Counted from the stretch's first letter, positions 35,797-48,709 are shown. The stretch is 64,000 nucleotides of DNA from Haloechinothrix aidingensis (GCF_013450155.1 NZ_JACCKD010000002.1:362531-426530), one strand, 5' to 3'. The notes: generated by a model from the letters alone, not told the origin. Numbers and translations are program-made.

Positions 35797-36552
35797 ATGG
35801 AGCCGGAGGACGGCGCTGGTCCGCGGGACGCCGGCGACCACGGCGTGCTCGACGAGGCGACGACGGCACTCGACGCCCTGTTCGCCGTGATCGACGAGGA
35901 ACAGAGCCTCACCGTGACGCTGGATCGCGTCTGTCAGCAAGCCATCCGGGCGCTCCCGGACGCGACCATGGCCAGCGTGAGCATGTTCGAGGACGGCAAG
36001 CCGACGACCGCGGCGTCCACCAGCCGGTCCGCCCTGGACATCGACGCGGTGCAGTACGAGGCCGGGGCCGGTCCGTGCCTGCTCGCGGCCACCAGCGAGA
36101 CCGTCGTGAGCTCACGCGACCACGATCCGGGGCGACTGTGGCCCGAGTTCCACAGGAAGGCACAGGAAGCGGACGTCACCAGTTTCCTCAGCGCCCCACT
36201 GCGAATCGACTCCGAGTACTTCGGTTCGCTGAACCTCTACAGCTGCGTCGAGAAGGGGTTCGCCGAGCTGGAGGTCGCGGTGCTCGACGTGTTCACGACG
36301 GCTCTGGAGGGCACGCTGCGCAGCATGCGCCGTTACCTGAAGGCCAAGCAGCTCACCGATCAGCTCTACGAGGCGCTGCGGTCGCGTCCGGTCATCGACC
36401 AGGCCAAGGGAATCCTGATGGCCGCCAAGAACATCACGGCCGACGAGGCGTTCGCCGAGCTCACCAGGCACTCGCAGCACGAGAACATCAAGCTGCGCGA
36501 GCTGGCCGCGCGGTTCGTGGCCGAAGCCTCCCGGCCCGATACGACCGGCTGA
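35797..36552 (+). CDS. GAF-ANTAR RNA-binding antiterminator
   Basis: 251 aa. GAF sensor domain (about 25-160: DRVCQQAIRALPDATMASVSM, YEAGAGPCLLAA, FLSAPLRIDSEYFGSLNLYS) followed by an ANTAR domain (about 185-240: LYEALRSRPVIDQAKGILMA, ITADEAFAELTRHSQHENIK). ANTAR domains bind paired RNA hairpins and prevent termination. GAAGGAAGGC precedes ATG 35797. The ligand and RNA target are unknown; hairpins in this window are possible but unproven targets. Confidence 0.9.
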   Translation: MEPEDGAGPRDAGDHGVLDEATTALDALFAVIDEEQSLTVTLDRVCQQAIRALPDATMASVSMFEDGKPTTAASTSRSALDIDAVQYEAGAGPCLLAATSETVVSSRDHDPGRLWPEFHRKAQEADVTSFLSAPLRIDSEYFGSLNLYSCVEKGFAELEVAVLDVFTTALEGTLRSMRRYLKAKQLTDQLYEALRSRPVIDQAKGILMAAKNITADEAFAELTRHSQHENIKLRELAARFVAEASRPDTTG

Positions 36553-36589
36553 GGCGGGCCGGGAGGCGCATCGTCGCCGCGGGTGCGTC

Positions 36590-39163
36590 CTACCCGTGTC
36601 CGGCGCCCAGCTCGCCGCTGCTCGCCTCCGCGGCATCGGTGGACACGGCGAAGCCGAGCTTGCCGTTCTCGGCGCCGACCCGTACCACCGAACCCGGCGG
36701 AGCCGTGCCGTCCAGCAGCAACCGGGAGAGCTCGGTGCCGACCTCGCGCTGGATCGTCCTGCGCAGCGGCCGTGCCCCGTACTCGGGCTGGTAGCCCGCG
36801 TTCGCGAGCCAGTCCACCGCCTCCGGGTCGAACCGCAGCTCCACGTTCTGCGCGCGGGCCCGGCGCTTGGTCTCGGTCAGCATCATCTCGGTGATCTCGC
36901 GCAGCTGCGCGGTCTCCAGGCGACGGAACACCACGACCTCGTCGATCCGGTTGAGAAACTCCGGCCGGAATTCGTCCCGCAGCTTGCGCATGAGGCGATC
37001 GCGCAAGGTCTGCTCGCCCTCCTCCTCGCGGACGGCGGCGAACCCGAGCGCGCCCTGGGTACTGCTGGTCACCAGCTCCGAGCCGAGGTTGCTCGTCATG
37101 ATCAGCACGGTGTTGGTGAAGTTCACCGTGCGCCCCCGGCCGTCCGTCAGCCGCCCGTCGTCGAGCACCTGGAGCAGGACGTTGAACACCTCGGGATGGG
37201 CCTTCTCGATCTCGTCGAGCAGCACAACGGAGTACGGTTTCCTGCGGACCGACTCGGTCAGCTGACCGGCGTCGTCATAGCCGACGTAACCCGGCGGCGC
37301 GCCGACGAGCCTGCTTACGGTGTGGCGTTCGCCGTACTCGCTCATGTCGATCCTGATCATGCGGTCGGAGTGACCGAAGAGTCCTTCCGCGAGCGCACGC
37401 GCGAGCTCGGTCTTGCCGACCCCGGTCGGACCGAGGAACAGGAAGCTTCCGGACGGCCGGTCCGGCTCGGCAAGCCCCGAACGGGACCTCCGCACGGCCT
37501 CGGCGACCGCGTTGACGGCCTCGTCCTGGCCGACGACCCGGCCGTGCAGCTGCTCCTCGAGGTTGAGCAGCCGCTCGCGTTCCTCCTTCGTCAGCTGGCT
37601 GACCGGGATCCCGGTCAGCCGGGAGATCACCTCGGCGACGTCCTCGGCGGTCACCTCGCCGGCGGGCGGGCCACCGTCCTGGCTCCGCGCGCTCTCGATA
37701 CGGTCACGGACCTGCTTGATCTCGTCGCGCAGCGTCGAGGCCCGCTCGTAGTTCTCCTCGCTCACCGCCTGGTCGCGGTCACGGACCAGCTGGTCCCGGG
37801 TCTCCTCGAGCTCCCGAACCGAATCGGGACGCCTGCCGAGGCGAACACGGACCCTGGCGCCCGCCTGGTCGATCAGGTCGATGGCCTTGTCCGGCAGGAA
37901 CCGGTCCGTGATGTAGCGGTCGGACAGGGTGGTTGCGGCATCGAGTGCCTCGTCGGTGAAGCGCACCTGGTGGTGCGCCTCGTACCGGTCCCGCAACCCG
38001 TGCACGATGGCGAGGGTGTCCTCTGTGCTCGGCTCGGGCACGAGGATCGGCTGGAAACGGCGCTCCAGCGCGGCGTCCTTCTCGATGTGGGAGCGGTACT
38101 CGTCCAGGGTCGTCGCGCCGATGACGTGCAGCTCGCCGCGGGACAGGGCCGGCTTGAGCATGTCGGCGGCGCCCAGCGTGGACGACGCGCCGTCCGTGCC
38201 CGCGCCGACCACCGTGTGCAGCTCGTCGATGAACACCACAAGCTCGTCGCGGTGGCTGCGGATCTCGTCGAGCAGGTTCGACATCCGCTCCTCGAAGTCA
38301 CCGCGGTAGCGCGTTCCCGCGACCATCGCACCCAGATCGAGCTGCATCACCCTGCGCTTGGCGAGGATGTCGGGAACCTCGCCGTCGGTGATGCGCTGTG
38401 CCAGCCCCTCGACGATCGCCGTCTTACCGACACCGGCCTCGCCGATGAGCACCGGGTTGTTCTTCGTACGCCGGGACAGGACCTCGACGGCCTGCTGGAT
38501 CTCGTCGTCCCTGCCGATGACGGGGTCGATCGAGCCGTCCCCGGCCAGGGCGGTGAGGTCACGTCCGAACTGGTCCAGGGTCGCGGTCTTGGAGCGCTCC
38601 GCGCGCTGCCCACCGGGGCCCGGCGCCTCGCTGGCCTGCGGTTGCTGCATCCCCTCCGGACTGACCCCGTGGCGGGCCAGTATCTGGCCGGCTGCCGACT
38701 CGGCCCCCGCGGTCATCGCGAGCAGGATGTGCTCCGGTCCGATGTAGCTCGTACCGAGCCCGCGGGAGACCTGGTGCGCGTCAAGCAGCACCCGCTTGCC
38801 GCCCGGGCTGAGGGTGACCGCCTGCTGGCTGTGCTCACCCTTGCGCACACCCTGCTCGATCTCGCGCGCGATGGCGTCCGGTTCGGCCCCGGCGCGCTCG
38901 AGCAGCTCCCTACTCCCCGGGGTCCGTGTCGCCGACCACAACATGTGCTCGGTGTCGAGTACGTCGTTACCCCACTGCGCGGCGCACTCGGCAGCGGAGG
39001 AGACCAGCGCGCGTGCCTGTTCACTCATCAGCCGGGTGACATCCACCGAGTACGCGCGCCGTCCAGGACCGCCACTGGGCCCGCCACCTCCGAAGAACTG
39101 CGCGAGGAACTGATCGAACGGGCTACCGCCTTCCTGCCCAGGACCGAAGAATCCGGTCATCAT
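36590..39163 (-). CDS. ClpC/ClpB-type Hsp100 AAA+ unfoldase with Gly/Phe-rich N terminus
   Basis: 857 aa. An N-terminal Gly/Phe-rich stretch ([29 protein letters not shown]) precedes a Clp-N domain (about 45-190). The first AAA domain has [13 protein letters not shown] and [14 protein letters not shown]; a short middle region carries a UVR-type motif ([19 protein letters not shown]) in place of the long ClpB coiled coil; the second AAA domain has [15 protein letters not shown] and [13 protein letters not shown]. The loop GALGF fits the LGF-type ClpP contact, so it probably works with ClpP. GAGAGGTA precedes ATGATG. Not the usual housekeeping ClpC1 N terminus; likely a second, stress-linked copy. 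Confidence 0.88.
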   Translation of the reverse strand: MMTGFFGPGQEGGSPFDQFLAQFFGGGGPSGGPGRRAYSVDVTRLMSEQARALVSSAAECAAQWGNDVLDTEHMLWSATRTPGSRELLERAGAEPDAIAREIEQGVRKGEHSQQAVTLSPGGKRVLLDAHQVSRGLGTSYIGPEHILLAMTAGAESAAGQILARHGVSPEGMQQPQASEAPGPGGQRAERSKTATLDQFGRDLTALAGDGSIDPVIGRDDEIQQAVEVLSRRTKNNPVLIGEAGVGKTAIVEGLAQRITDGEVPDILAKRRVMQLDLGAMVAGTRYRGDFEERMSNLLDEIRSHRDELVVFIDELHTVVGAGTDGASSTLGAADMLKPALSRGELHVIGATTLDEYRSHIEKDAALERRFQPILVPEPSTEDTLAIVHGLRDRYEAHHQVRFTDEALDAATTLSDRYITDRFLPDKAIDLIDQAGARVRVRLGRRPDSVRELEETRDQLVRDRDQAVSEENYERASTLRDEIKQVRDRIESARSQDGGPPAGEVTAEDVAEVISRLTGIPVSQLTKEERERLLNLEEQLHGRVVGQDEAVNAVAEAVRRSRSGLAEPDRPSGSFLFLGPTGVGKTELARALAEGLFGHSDRMIRIDMSEYGERHTVSRLVGAPPGYVGYDDAGQLTESVRRKPYSVVLLDEIEKAHPEVFNVLLQVLDDGRLTDGRGRTVNFTNTVLIMTSNLGSELVTSSTQGALGFAAVREEEGEQTLRDRLMRKLRDEFRPEFLNRIDEVVVFRRLETAQLREITEMMLTETKRRARAQNVELRFDPEAVDWLANAGYQPEYGARPLRRTIQREVGTELSRLLLDGTAPPGSVVRVGAENGKLGFAVSTDAAEASSGELGAGHG

Positions 39164-39526
39164 TACCTCTCAGCACGGCGAGACTGATGTTGTCCCTATC
39201 CCTCGCCGCACGGGTTCCCGGCCGGTAGCGGGCAGCAAACTTTCCGCCCGAGCACGCGAGCTCGCGGGCCTTCGGGGCGTACGAGGGCCACCGGTCCACA
39301 GTGGCGGTCGTGTCAGCGATCCGGTGGACCTCGTTTCCGTGCCGGGCGGCGCCGGAGGCACAACGCCCTACCTCCGCACAACCACCCGATATACGACCCC
39401 GCCGACTACCTGTTGAATCGGCGGGGTCTTGATTCCATGAACGCCCGGGCGCACACGGAACCCGCCAGCCGGGTACCACCGCTCACCGGACCGAAAACGC
39501 ACGAGCCTTCCGCACGGCGGCGCTCG
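39164..39526. other. 363-base stretch upstream of the Clp gene
   Basis: Holds the terminator hairpin of the secreted-protein gene (39395-39428) and the promoter region of the Clp gene. On the minus strand GTTT (39240 side) and GGGAAC stand 17 bases apart about 50-75 bases before the Clp start, a weak sigma-B/F-type match. No HspR (HAIR) repeat and no gene is visible. Confidence 0.4.
39395..39428 (-). terminator. Hairpin after the secreted-protein gene
   Basis: Perfect 11-base arms GACCCCGCCGA / TCGGCGGGGTC with a 12-base loop, about 100 bases past the stop of the minus-strand gene at 39527. It would separate that gene from the Clp gene downstream. Confidence 0.7.
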
Positions 39527-40225
39527 CTAGCCGAACGGGTCGCAGCTGACCGACCCGACCACGATCTCCCCGCTGTCCGGACCGCCCTCCGGGAAGAGCT
39601 CGATGCGCATCGCGTTGAGCGTCATGCTCCCGTCCGGCGGACTGGGTGTGACCATCTCGTTGACCACCACCCGCGCCAGCGGCGGCTGCGACTCGTCGGG
39701 ACCGTGCACCAGCACCGCATGGTTGGACGGGATGTCCGAAGGCACGTCGATGCCGCGCACGCCGCGCAGCTCGACGCTGCCTTCGCTGCCGCTGTCCACC
39801 GTCCGGCAGCCGGCCGAGTAGGACGAGACGCGCAGGATCGGGCCGCCGTACTTCCGCAACACCCTGCTCGTGAAGGCGCGCCCGGACGTCTCGGCCTCGG
39901 CGGCACCGGTTCCCCCGGTGTCCCTGCGGCACCGGCTGCTGCCCCGACCGAAGCTGGCGACCCGGTCCACGGACACCGCACCGGACTCGGCTTCGGACTG
40001 ACCGTCCACCTCGCACGGCGCGATCGGGTCCTGCCGTACCCGCTGCCCATCGATCTCCGCGTCGACACTACCGACCGATGCCGAGGACACCGGCGACGCC
40101 GATGCCTCCGGGGGCTGGGACGCGCCCTCGATCGCTTCGGTCGTCGAGGTCATGCCGGTCAACGAGGCGGTGACGAGCGCGCAGGCACCCACGACCGCGA
40201 TCCGGTTCCGTATCGCTTGAGCCAT
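39527..40225 (-). CDS. Secreted protein, choice-of-anchor-P-like
   Basis: 232 aa. Signal peptide MAQAIRNRIAVVGACALVTA... with probable cleavage near ATTEA-type TSTTEA (about 31). The mature part is beta-rich, with the closing segment MTLNAMRIELFPEGG, DSGEIVVGSVSCDPFG resembling the end of actinobacterial choice-of-anchor-P proteins. Cysteines in APCEVDG, SSRCRRD, SAGCRTVD and VSCDPF may form disulfides. ATG 40225 fixes the signal peptide. Function unknown; divergent from dinG, 116 bases apart. Confidence 0.68.
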   Translation of the reverse strand: MAQAIRNRIAVVGACALVTASLTGMTSTTEAIEGASQPPEASASPVSSASVGSVDAEIDGQRVRQDPIAPCEVDGQSEAESGAVSVDRVASFGRGSSRCRRDTGGTGAAEAETSGRAFTSRVLRKYGGPILRVSSYSAGCRTVDSGSEGSVELRGVRGIDVPSDIPSNHAVLVHGPDESQPPLARVVVNEMVTPSPPDGSMTLNAMRIELFPEGGPDSGEIVVGSVSCDPFG

Positions 40226-40341
40226 GACCACACTATGGCCCACGTCCCGGAAGCGTTGTCCCGTCATGACGGGACAACACCCGGTCGGGTGCTTACCCGG
40301 GGTCGTCGGCCGCGTGGCGCGCGGCGGTAACGTTACATACC

Positions 40342-42495
40342 GTGCCGGAGACATCGTCCACCCTTCCCACCGTTCGCGAGCTGCTGACCACGGCGGTGGC
40401 GAGTCTCGGCGGAACCGAACGGGACGGCCAGGTCCGGATGGCCGAGGCCGTCCACCACGCCATCCGCACCGGCGAGCACCTCGCGGTGCAGGCCGGAACC
40501 GGTACCGGCAAGTCACTCGCCTACCTCGTACCGGCGATCCGGCACGCGGTCGAACGCGACAGCACGGTCGTCGTCTCCACGTCGACCATCGCGCTACAGC
40601 GCCAGCTCGTCGACCGCGACCTGCCCAAGCTCTCGGCCGCACTCACCGAGTCGCTGGGCAGGGAACCGGAGTTCGCCATCCTCAAGGGCCGCGGGAACTA
40701 CCTCTGCCTGCACCGCATCGACACCGGTGCCCCGGAGGAGCCCGACGACGGCCTGTTCGACCCGTTCGCCGCCTCCCGAGTCGGCAGGGAGGTCTCGAGG
40801 CTGCACGAATGGGCAGGCCAGACGCTGGCCGGTGACCGGGACGAGCTGGTCCCCGGGGTCTCGGACAGGGCGTGGCGCCAGGTGTCGGTCAGCGCACGCG
40901 AGTGCCTCGGCGCGACCCGGTGCCCATCCGGTACCGACTGCTTCGCCGAGTACGCCCGCGCGGAGGCCGGTCGCGCGGATGTGGTGGTGACCAACCACGC
41001 GCTGCTGGCCATCGACGCGCTGCAGGAGCACCAGGTGCTGCCCGAGCACGGGCTGGTGATCATCGACGAGGCCCACGACCTGGTCGACCGGGTCACCTCC
41101 GTGGCAACCGCGGAGCTCACCAGCGCGATGATCACGACCGCCGCCAAGCGGTGCGGAAGGCTCGTCGACGCCGAGATCGCAGACCGGCTGATGGAGGCGG
41201 CCGACGGGCTGACCATGGTTCTCGACGATCTCCCGGCAGGCAGGCTGGACACCGTGCCGGAGAACCTCGCGGGCGCGGTTCCCGCCGTGCGCGACGCCGC
41301 GCACGCCTGCCTGACCGCGCTCGGCACCGAGCGCAAGGAGGAGATCGCCGAGGAGACCGCCCGCAAGCTCGCGCGCACGCTGCTCGAGGAGATCCACGAC
41401 ACCTGCGTGCGCATCCTCGAGTCGTTCGAGCCCCCGCTCGCCGAGCGGCGCGACGTCGTGTGGTCCAGCGGCGAGCCGGGCGGCGAAGGCCGCCGCGCCC
41501 CGACGTTGCGGGTGGCGCCCCTTTCCGTCGCAGGTACGCTCCGGGACCGCGTCTTCGGCGCCCGAACCGCGGTGCTCACCTCGGCCACCCTGGCACTCGG
41601 TGGCTCGTTCGAACCGCTCGCCCGCAGGTGGGGACTGCCCCCTTCGGACTCGAGAGAAGCCCCAGGAGCCGGCCAGGGATCCGGTTCTGGAGACGGTTCG
41701 GCAGCCGGCTCCGGCGACAGCGCACCCCGAGCGACGCGGGACAGCGGCACGGCCACCGAGGTAGCCGCACCCTCCGACAGCGACCGGATCAGCTGGAACG
41801 CGCTCGACGTCGGCTCGCCGTTCGACCACGCCCGCAACGGCATCCTGTACCTCGCCAAGCACCTGCCGCCGCCCGGACGGGACGGGCTCGGCGAGCAGTT
41901 GCTCGACGAACTGACCGCGCTGGTCGAGGCCGCCGGTGGCCGCACGCTCGGGCTGTTCTCCTCGATGCGGGCGGCCAAGCAGGCTGCGGAGGCCCTGCGG
42001 GAGCGTGTCGAGTACCCGATCCTCTGCCAGGGTGACGACGCGACCGGCCTGCTGGTCAGCTCGTTCAGCGAGGACCCTGCGAGCTGCCTGTTCGGCACGC
42101 TGTCGCTGTGGCAGGGCGTCGACGTGCCCGGCGACTCGCTGCAACTGGTGGTGGTCGACCGGATCCCGTTCCCCCGCCCGGACGACCCGGTCCAGTCCGC
42201 GCGCCAGCGCGCGGTGGAGGCCCGGGGCGGCAACGGCTTCCTCACCGTCTCGGCCACCCACGCCGCGCTGCTGCTCGCCCAGGGCACCGGACGGCTGCAT
42301 CGCACGAGTACCGACAGGGGGGTGGTCGCGGTGCTCGACTCCCGGTTGGCCACTGCGCGGTACGCGGGGTTCCTGCGAGCGTCCCTCCCGCCGTTCTGGC
42401 AGACTACCGACCCCGAGGTCGTCCGGGCGGCCCTGCGCCGGCTCGACGAGCAGGCGGGCACCCGCACTGCCGGTAGCGGCACCGAGGCGGGGTGA
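40342..42495 (+). CDS. dinG: DinG/XPD-family iron-sulfur DNA helicase
   Basis: 717 aa superfamily 2 helicase, 5'-3', for repair. Walker A VQAGTGTGKSLAYLVPAI, DEAH box LVIIDEAHDLVDRV, and the iron-sulfur cysteines around NYLCLHRID and SARECLGATRCPSGTDCFAE. The second motor has FGTLSLWQGVDVPGDSL and LAQGTGRLHRTSTDRGVVA. Between them, about residues 434-485, is a Gly/Ser/Asp-rich insertion (GAGQGSGSGDGSAAGSGDSA) that looks like a flexible linker. GTG 40342 starts just before the first conserved region. Rv1329c counterpart, which in mycobacteria is next to pncB; here 11 kb intervene. Confidence 0.93.
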   Translation: MPETSSTLPTVRELLTTAVASLGGTERDGQVRMAEAVHHAIRTGEHLAVQAGTGTGKSLAYLVPAIRHAVERDSTVVVSTSTIALQRQLVDRDLPKLSAALTESLGREPEFAILKGRGNYLCLHRIDTGAPEEPDDGLFDPFAASRVGREVSRLHEWAGQTLAGDRDELVPGVSDRAWRQVSVSARECLGATRCPSGTDCFAEYARAEAGRADVVVTNHALLAIDALQEHQVLPEHGLVIIDEAHDLVDRVTSVATAELTSAMITTAAKRCGRLVDAEIADRLMEAADGLTMVLDDLPAGRLDTVPENLAGAVPAVRDAAHACLTALGTERKEEIAEETARKLARTLLEEIHDTCVRILESFEPPLAERRDVVWSSGEPGGEGRRAPTLRVAPLSVAGTLRDRVFGARTAVLTSATLALGGSFEPLARRWGLPPSDSREAPGAGQGSGSGDGSAAGSGDSAPRATRDSGTATEVAAPSDSDRISWNALDVGSPFDHARNGILYLAKHLPPPGRDGLGEQLLDELTALVEAAGGRTLGLFSSMRAAKQAAEALRERVEYPILCQGDDATGLLVSSFSEDPASCLFGTLSLWQGVDVPGDSLQLVVVDRIPFPRPDDPVQSARQRAVEARGGNGFLTVSATHAALLLAQGTGRLHRTSTDRGVVAVLDSRLATARYAGFLRASLPPFWQTTDPEVVRAALRRLDEQAGTRTAGSGTEAG

Positions 42496-42616
42496 GCCGC
42501 TGCCACGCGGGTGCCGCGCTCGCCGACGAGCGCGACGAACACGGAGGGCACCCGACGTAAACACCCTGAAGGCGCCGCGTTACGGTATGCCAGCAGTCAC
42601 CGAGAAGGAGCCATCG

Positions 42617-42961
42617 TTGTCTCAGGATCCCCCGACAGCACAGTCCCGCGCGGTCACCGTGGACGACACGGGAGTGCGCCGTCAGCTCGCTGACGGCAGC
42701 AAGGAGGCGGTCAGCTGGGATGAGCTTTCGGCGGTCATCATCAGGGTCATGCCGGACAGCCCCTGGGACGAGGACGTGTTCCTGATGCTCGCCGGCAACG
42801 ACGGCACGGGAACGGCCGTGCCGAGCAGCGACCCGGCGGCCGACGCGCTCATCGAGCGGTTGCAGACCCTGCCTGGGTTCGACAACGAGCGGTTCATCGA
42901 GGCCATGACCACCGAGGCCGACGAGGCCTACGTGGTGTGGAAGGCCGAAGGCGAGGCGTGA
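42617..42961 (+). CDS. Conserved actinobacterial protein of unknown function
   Basis: 114 aa, acidic. Segments RAVTVDDTGVRRQLADG, VSWDELSAVIIRVMPDS, PWDEDVFLMLAGNDGTG, ALIERLQTLPGFDNERF and EADEAYVVWKAEGEA; the YVVWKAEG ending is typical of a widely conserved small family of unknown role. GAGAAGGAG precedes TTG 42617 with good spacing, so a TTG start is used. It ends 9 bases from the converging serB stop. Confidence 0.72.
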   Translation: MSQDPPTAQSRAVTVDDTGVRRQLADGSKEAVSWDELSAVIIRVMPDSPWDEDVFLMLAGNDGTGTAVPSSDPAADALIERLQTLPGFDNERFIEAMTTEADEAYVVWKAEGEA

Positions 42962-42970
42962 GCCCGGCCG

Positions 42971-45990
<3,020 letters not shown>

Positions 45991-46328
45991 TCCTGCCTCC
46001 TGCAGTTCTGCTCTGTTCGCCACCTCGTCCACGCGCACGGCGTACCGCCGGTTCCGCGACTTGAGGCGATCCTAGCTTTCGCCGATTTCACGGGGACGCG
46101 CCGGTTGGGATTATCACGTGCCAGGGGCCGGGCAACCGGGCGCCGACGTCACCGCAGGTAGCCCTGACGAGGCCACGCGCTCGCTCGCGACTCCCGCGTG
46201 TGGCGACCGCGCGGTCAGGCGCGCCCGAGCGGCCCGCTGTGCTCCGACTCACGCTACCGGAACGGTATATAACGCACCAACCGGACACCGACCGGTGCGT
46301 GCCGGCTCGGCAGGGCCGTGCGTGTGGC
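45991..46328. other. 338-base stretch upstream of ctaD
   Basis: Between the ctaD start and the stop of the alpha/beta-hydrolase, both minus strand. It should contain the ctaD promoter. A TTATATA-containing patch with an imperfect inverted repeat (CACCAACCGG...ACCGGTG) sits at about 46265-46300; it may end the hydrolase transcript or serve as a promoter. No gene seen. Confidence 0.4.
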
Positions 46329-47072
46329 TCACGGCAGCCAGTCGAGCACGGTCTTGGCCACCGACTCCGGATCCTCCAGCGGGCTCAGGTGCCCTGCCCC
46401 CTGCACCGTGGCAAGCGTGGCGTTCGGCAGCGCGTCCACCATCGCCGTGGCCTCCGCCATCGGTGTGAGCTGGTCCTCGGCACCCATGATCACCAGGGCG
46501 GGCACATCGGCCGCGCGTAGTGTCTCGGTCGAGTCGGGCCGGTCGGCCATGGCGCGCAGCGCCCACGCGATACCGGCGCTCGGCTGCGCGTCGACCAGCT
46601 CCCGCACCCTGGCGAGCACCTCGGGACGCTCGGCGTGGGTGGTGGGGCCGACGAGGACGGACATCATGTTCTCCGCCAGCCAGCCCTGGTGCCCCTCCCG
46701 CATCGCACGCTCGGCCGTTGTCAGCCGGTTGGCGCGTGCCTCGTCGGTATCGGCGCTGGCCTTGGTGTCGATGAACACCAGCCCTGAGACCCGTTCCGGG
46801 GCCTTACGCAGCACGGCCATGGTCAGGTAGCCGCCCATAGAGCAGCCCCCTACCACGGCCCGGTCGATACCGAGCCGGTCGAGCTGAGCGAGGACGTCGT
46901 CCGCCGCGTCGTCCAGGCTCGGCGGCGCCTCGGTATCGGGCAGCGTGGCCGTACCGAGCCCCCGCTGATCCGGGGTGACCAGCCGGGCGCGGCGCGAGAC
47001 CCGCTCGGCTAGCCCGTCCCACATCCGCGAGTCCAGCGGAAAGGCGTGCAGCAGTACAAGGGGATCATTCAT
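46329..47072 (-). CDS. Alpha/beta-fold hydrolase
   Basis: 247 aa. Opens MNDPLVLLHAFPLDSRMWDG (oxyanion HXFPLD type), nucleophile VVGGCSMGGYLTMAVL (Ser near 94), Asp in LVIMGAEDQLTPMA and His in VQGAGHLSPLEDP. Similar to 3-oxoadipate enol-lactonase or other esterases of this size, but I see no aromatic-degradation genes nearby, so the substrate stays open. Monocistronic. Confidence 0.85.
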   Translation of the reverse strand: MNDPLVLLHAFPLDSRMWDGLAERVSRRARLVTPDQRGLGTATLPDTEAPPSLDDAADDVLAQLDRLGIDRAVVGGCSMGGYLTMAVLRKAPERVSGLVFIDTKASADTDEARANRLTTAERAMREGHQGWLAENMMSVLVGPTTHAERPEVLARVRELVDAQPSAGIAWALRAMADRPDSTETLRAADVPALVIMGAEDQLTPMAEATAMVDALPNATLATVQGAGHLSPLEDPESVAKTVLDWLP

Positions 47073-47238
47073 GTCGGACTCTTCACTCCAGTCTCGTCAC
47101 CAAACGCCGCCCGTCACCCGCAGCCGGCGGCCGCGACCCTCCTGCCGGGAGGCCCCGTCCACCGGCTTGTGCACAGCCCTCCGGGAGTGTCGTGCTCATG
47201 AGCTCCGCTTCCTCTCGTGCGCGTCGCGGGAGCGACCC

Positions 47239-47538
47239 TCACCACCCGCGCGGTGGCTCCCGCCTGTCCCGTGCCCGCCAGCATCCCGTGTGCCAGTGCC
47301 TGCGCTCGGTGACGGACCCGGTCGAGTCGGCGGGCCAGGCCACGATATGCGGTGTTCCCGGCCGGATCTCATGATCACACCCCGGGCACCGGTACAGCTT
47401 GGCCGCGCCGGATCCCGGGACGTTGCGCACGATCCAGTCACCGTCGGCACCAGGCTCCGTCGTAGCCCACCCCGGCGCGATAGGCCGTTCGGCATGCGCC
47501 TTCTTGCGGGATCGGTTGGGGCGGTTACGACGCGGCAT
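47239..47538 (-). CDS. Small basic protein with a Cys/His zinc-type motif
   Basis: 99 aa. A basic N terminus (MPRRNRPNRSRKKAHAER) then KLYRCPGCDHEIRPGTPHIV and RRHWHTGCWRARDRREP; CPGC plus HWHTGC can hold one zinc. Homologues are common in actinobacteria, often mislabelled ATP/GTP-binding. Starts at ATG 47538, 37 bases after the phosphatase stop, so it may be co-transcribed with it. Function unknown. Confidence 0.75.
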   Translation of the reverse strand: MPRRNRPNRSRKKAHAERPIAPGWATTEPGADGDWIVRNVPGSGAAKLYRCPGCDHEIRPGTPHIVAWPADSTGSVTERRHWHTGCWRARDRREPPRGW

Positions 47539-47575
47539 GCACTCGACGGTAACGCGCCAACGGACAGGAGAGGCG

Positions 47576-48709
47576 CTAGCGGTGCGCGAGCAAGAGGGGC
47601 ACGAGTTGCTCGGCAGGGGTTACCGACCCGTGGTGCCCGCGCAGCGAGGACTCGATGGGCTCTTCCGACCCGCGCAGCACGCCGGACTGCCCGCGCGCGG
47701 CGACGACGACATCGCCGATGCGCTGCCGCGCCGTGTCGCCGACCCGGGGGCCGAACCAGCCTGCCTCGATCGCTGCCTCCCGTTCGAGCACCCACGCCCG
47801 CTCACCCAGCGTCTCGCGCCAGGCAGCCAGCACCTCCGCTGACGCGCCGGCCTCCGCGTAAACGTGCCGGGCCCGCACCTCCCCACCCAGCGCGCGCACG
47901 CCCGTGGCCAGCGCGGGCGTGCTGTCGGCGTCCACCGCGGTGTCGTCGACGGCGACCATGCCGTGGTCGGCGACGACGGCCAGCGTCGTCGCCGGTGGCA
48001 GCTCCTCGAGCAGCGACGCGACGAACCGGTCCACCTGGCGGAGCTGGAAGCGCCAGGCGAGCGACCCCGGGCCGTAGAGGTGCCCGATGAAATCCAGGTC
48101 CGCGTGATAGGCGTAACACAGGCCGGGTCCGGCTGCGAGCACCTCGGCCGTCGATGCCACCAGGTCCCCGACGCCGTGCACGCCGGTGTAGGGGGCGCCG
48201 CGCAGGACGGCGCGGGTCAGACCCGAGTCGGCGAACGCCGCTGCCGAGACGACGTGGACGTCGACGCCGTCCCGCCCCGCCCGTTCGAACGCGGTCGGCA
48301 GCGGCTGGATCTCCTCCGGGCTCAGCTCGGCGCGCAGGTCGCGTCCGTAGGGGTGCTGGTTCCAGCGCAGGGCGTTGACCACCCCGTACTCCCCGAGCTC
48401 GAAGGAGTAGCCGACCATGCCGTGCTCACCGGACCGCGCGCCCGTGCCCACCGCGGCGAGACCCGCCGCGGTGGTCGAGGGGAACCCGACGTGCAACGTC
48501 CCGGCGCGCAGGGCGTGCAGCGTGGGCGCGTCGGCCGCGTGCTGGTCGAGCAGCTCGGCGCCCAGCCCGTCGATGAGCAGCACGCACGCCGACGAGCACC
48601 GCGGCAGCTCCAGCGTGTTGTCGAACCCGTGCGCCCCGAGCGCGGCCAGCAGTGAGGGCACGACCTCGGCCAGGTGAGCGGTATCCGTGTCCACCCGAGG
48701 CACAGTCAT
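47576..48709 (-). CDS. Alkaline-phosphatase-superfamily / nucleotide pyrophosphatase-type enzyme
   Basis: 377 aa. Fold landmarks of the phosphodiesterase group: CVLLIDGLGAELLDQHA (metal Asp), LHVGFPSTTAAGLAAVGTG (nucleophile Thr in PSTT), HGMVGYSFELGEYGVVN, YHADLDFIGHLYGP, and VADHGMVAVDDTAVD (metal residues). No signal peptide, so cytoplasmic. AAGGAAGG stands before ATG 48709. Its substrate (nucleotide, phosphonate or phospholipid) is not decided by the sequence. Confidence 0.87.
   Translation of the reverse strand: MTVPRVDTDTAHLAEVVPSLLAALGAHGFDNTLELPRCSSACVLLIDGLGAELLDQHAADAPTLHALRAGTLHVGFPSTTAAGLAAVGTGARSGEHGMVGYSFELGEYGVVNALRWNQHPYGRDLRAELSPEEIQPLPTAFERAGRDGVDVHVVSAAAFADSGLTRAVLRGAPYTGVHGVGDLVASTAEVLAAGPGLCYAYHADLDFIGHLYGPGSLAWRFQLRQVDRFVASLLEELPPATTLAVVADHGMVAVDDTAVDADSTPALATGVRALGGEVRARHVYAEAGASAEVLAAWRETLGERAWVLEREAAIEAGWFGPRVGDTARQRIGDVVVAARGQSGVLRGSEEPIESSLRGHHGSVTPAEQLVPLLLAHR

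Noticed and set aside
36596-39187. An 863-codon plus-strand open frame opposite the ClpC-like gene
   Set aside because: Mirror of a gene with all AAA+ motifs; composition is typical of a GC-rich shadow.
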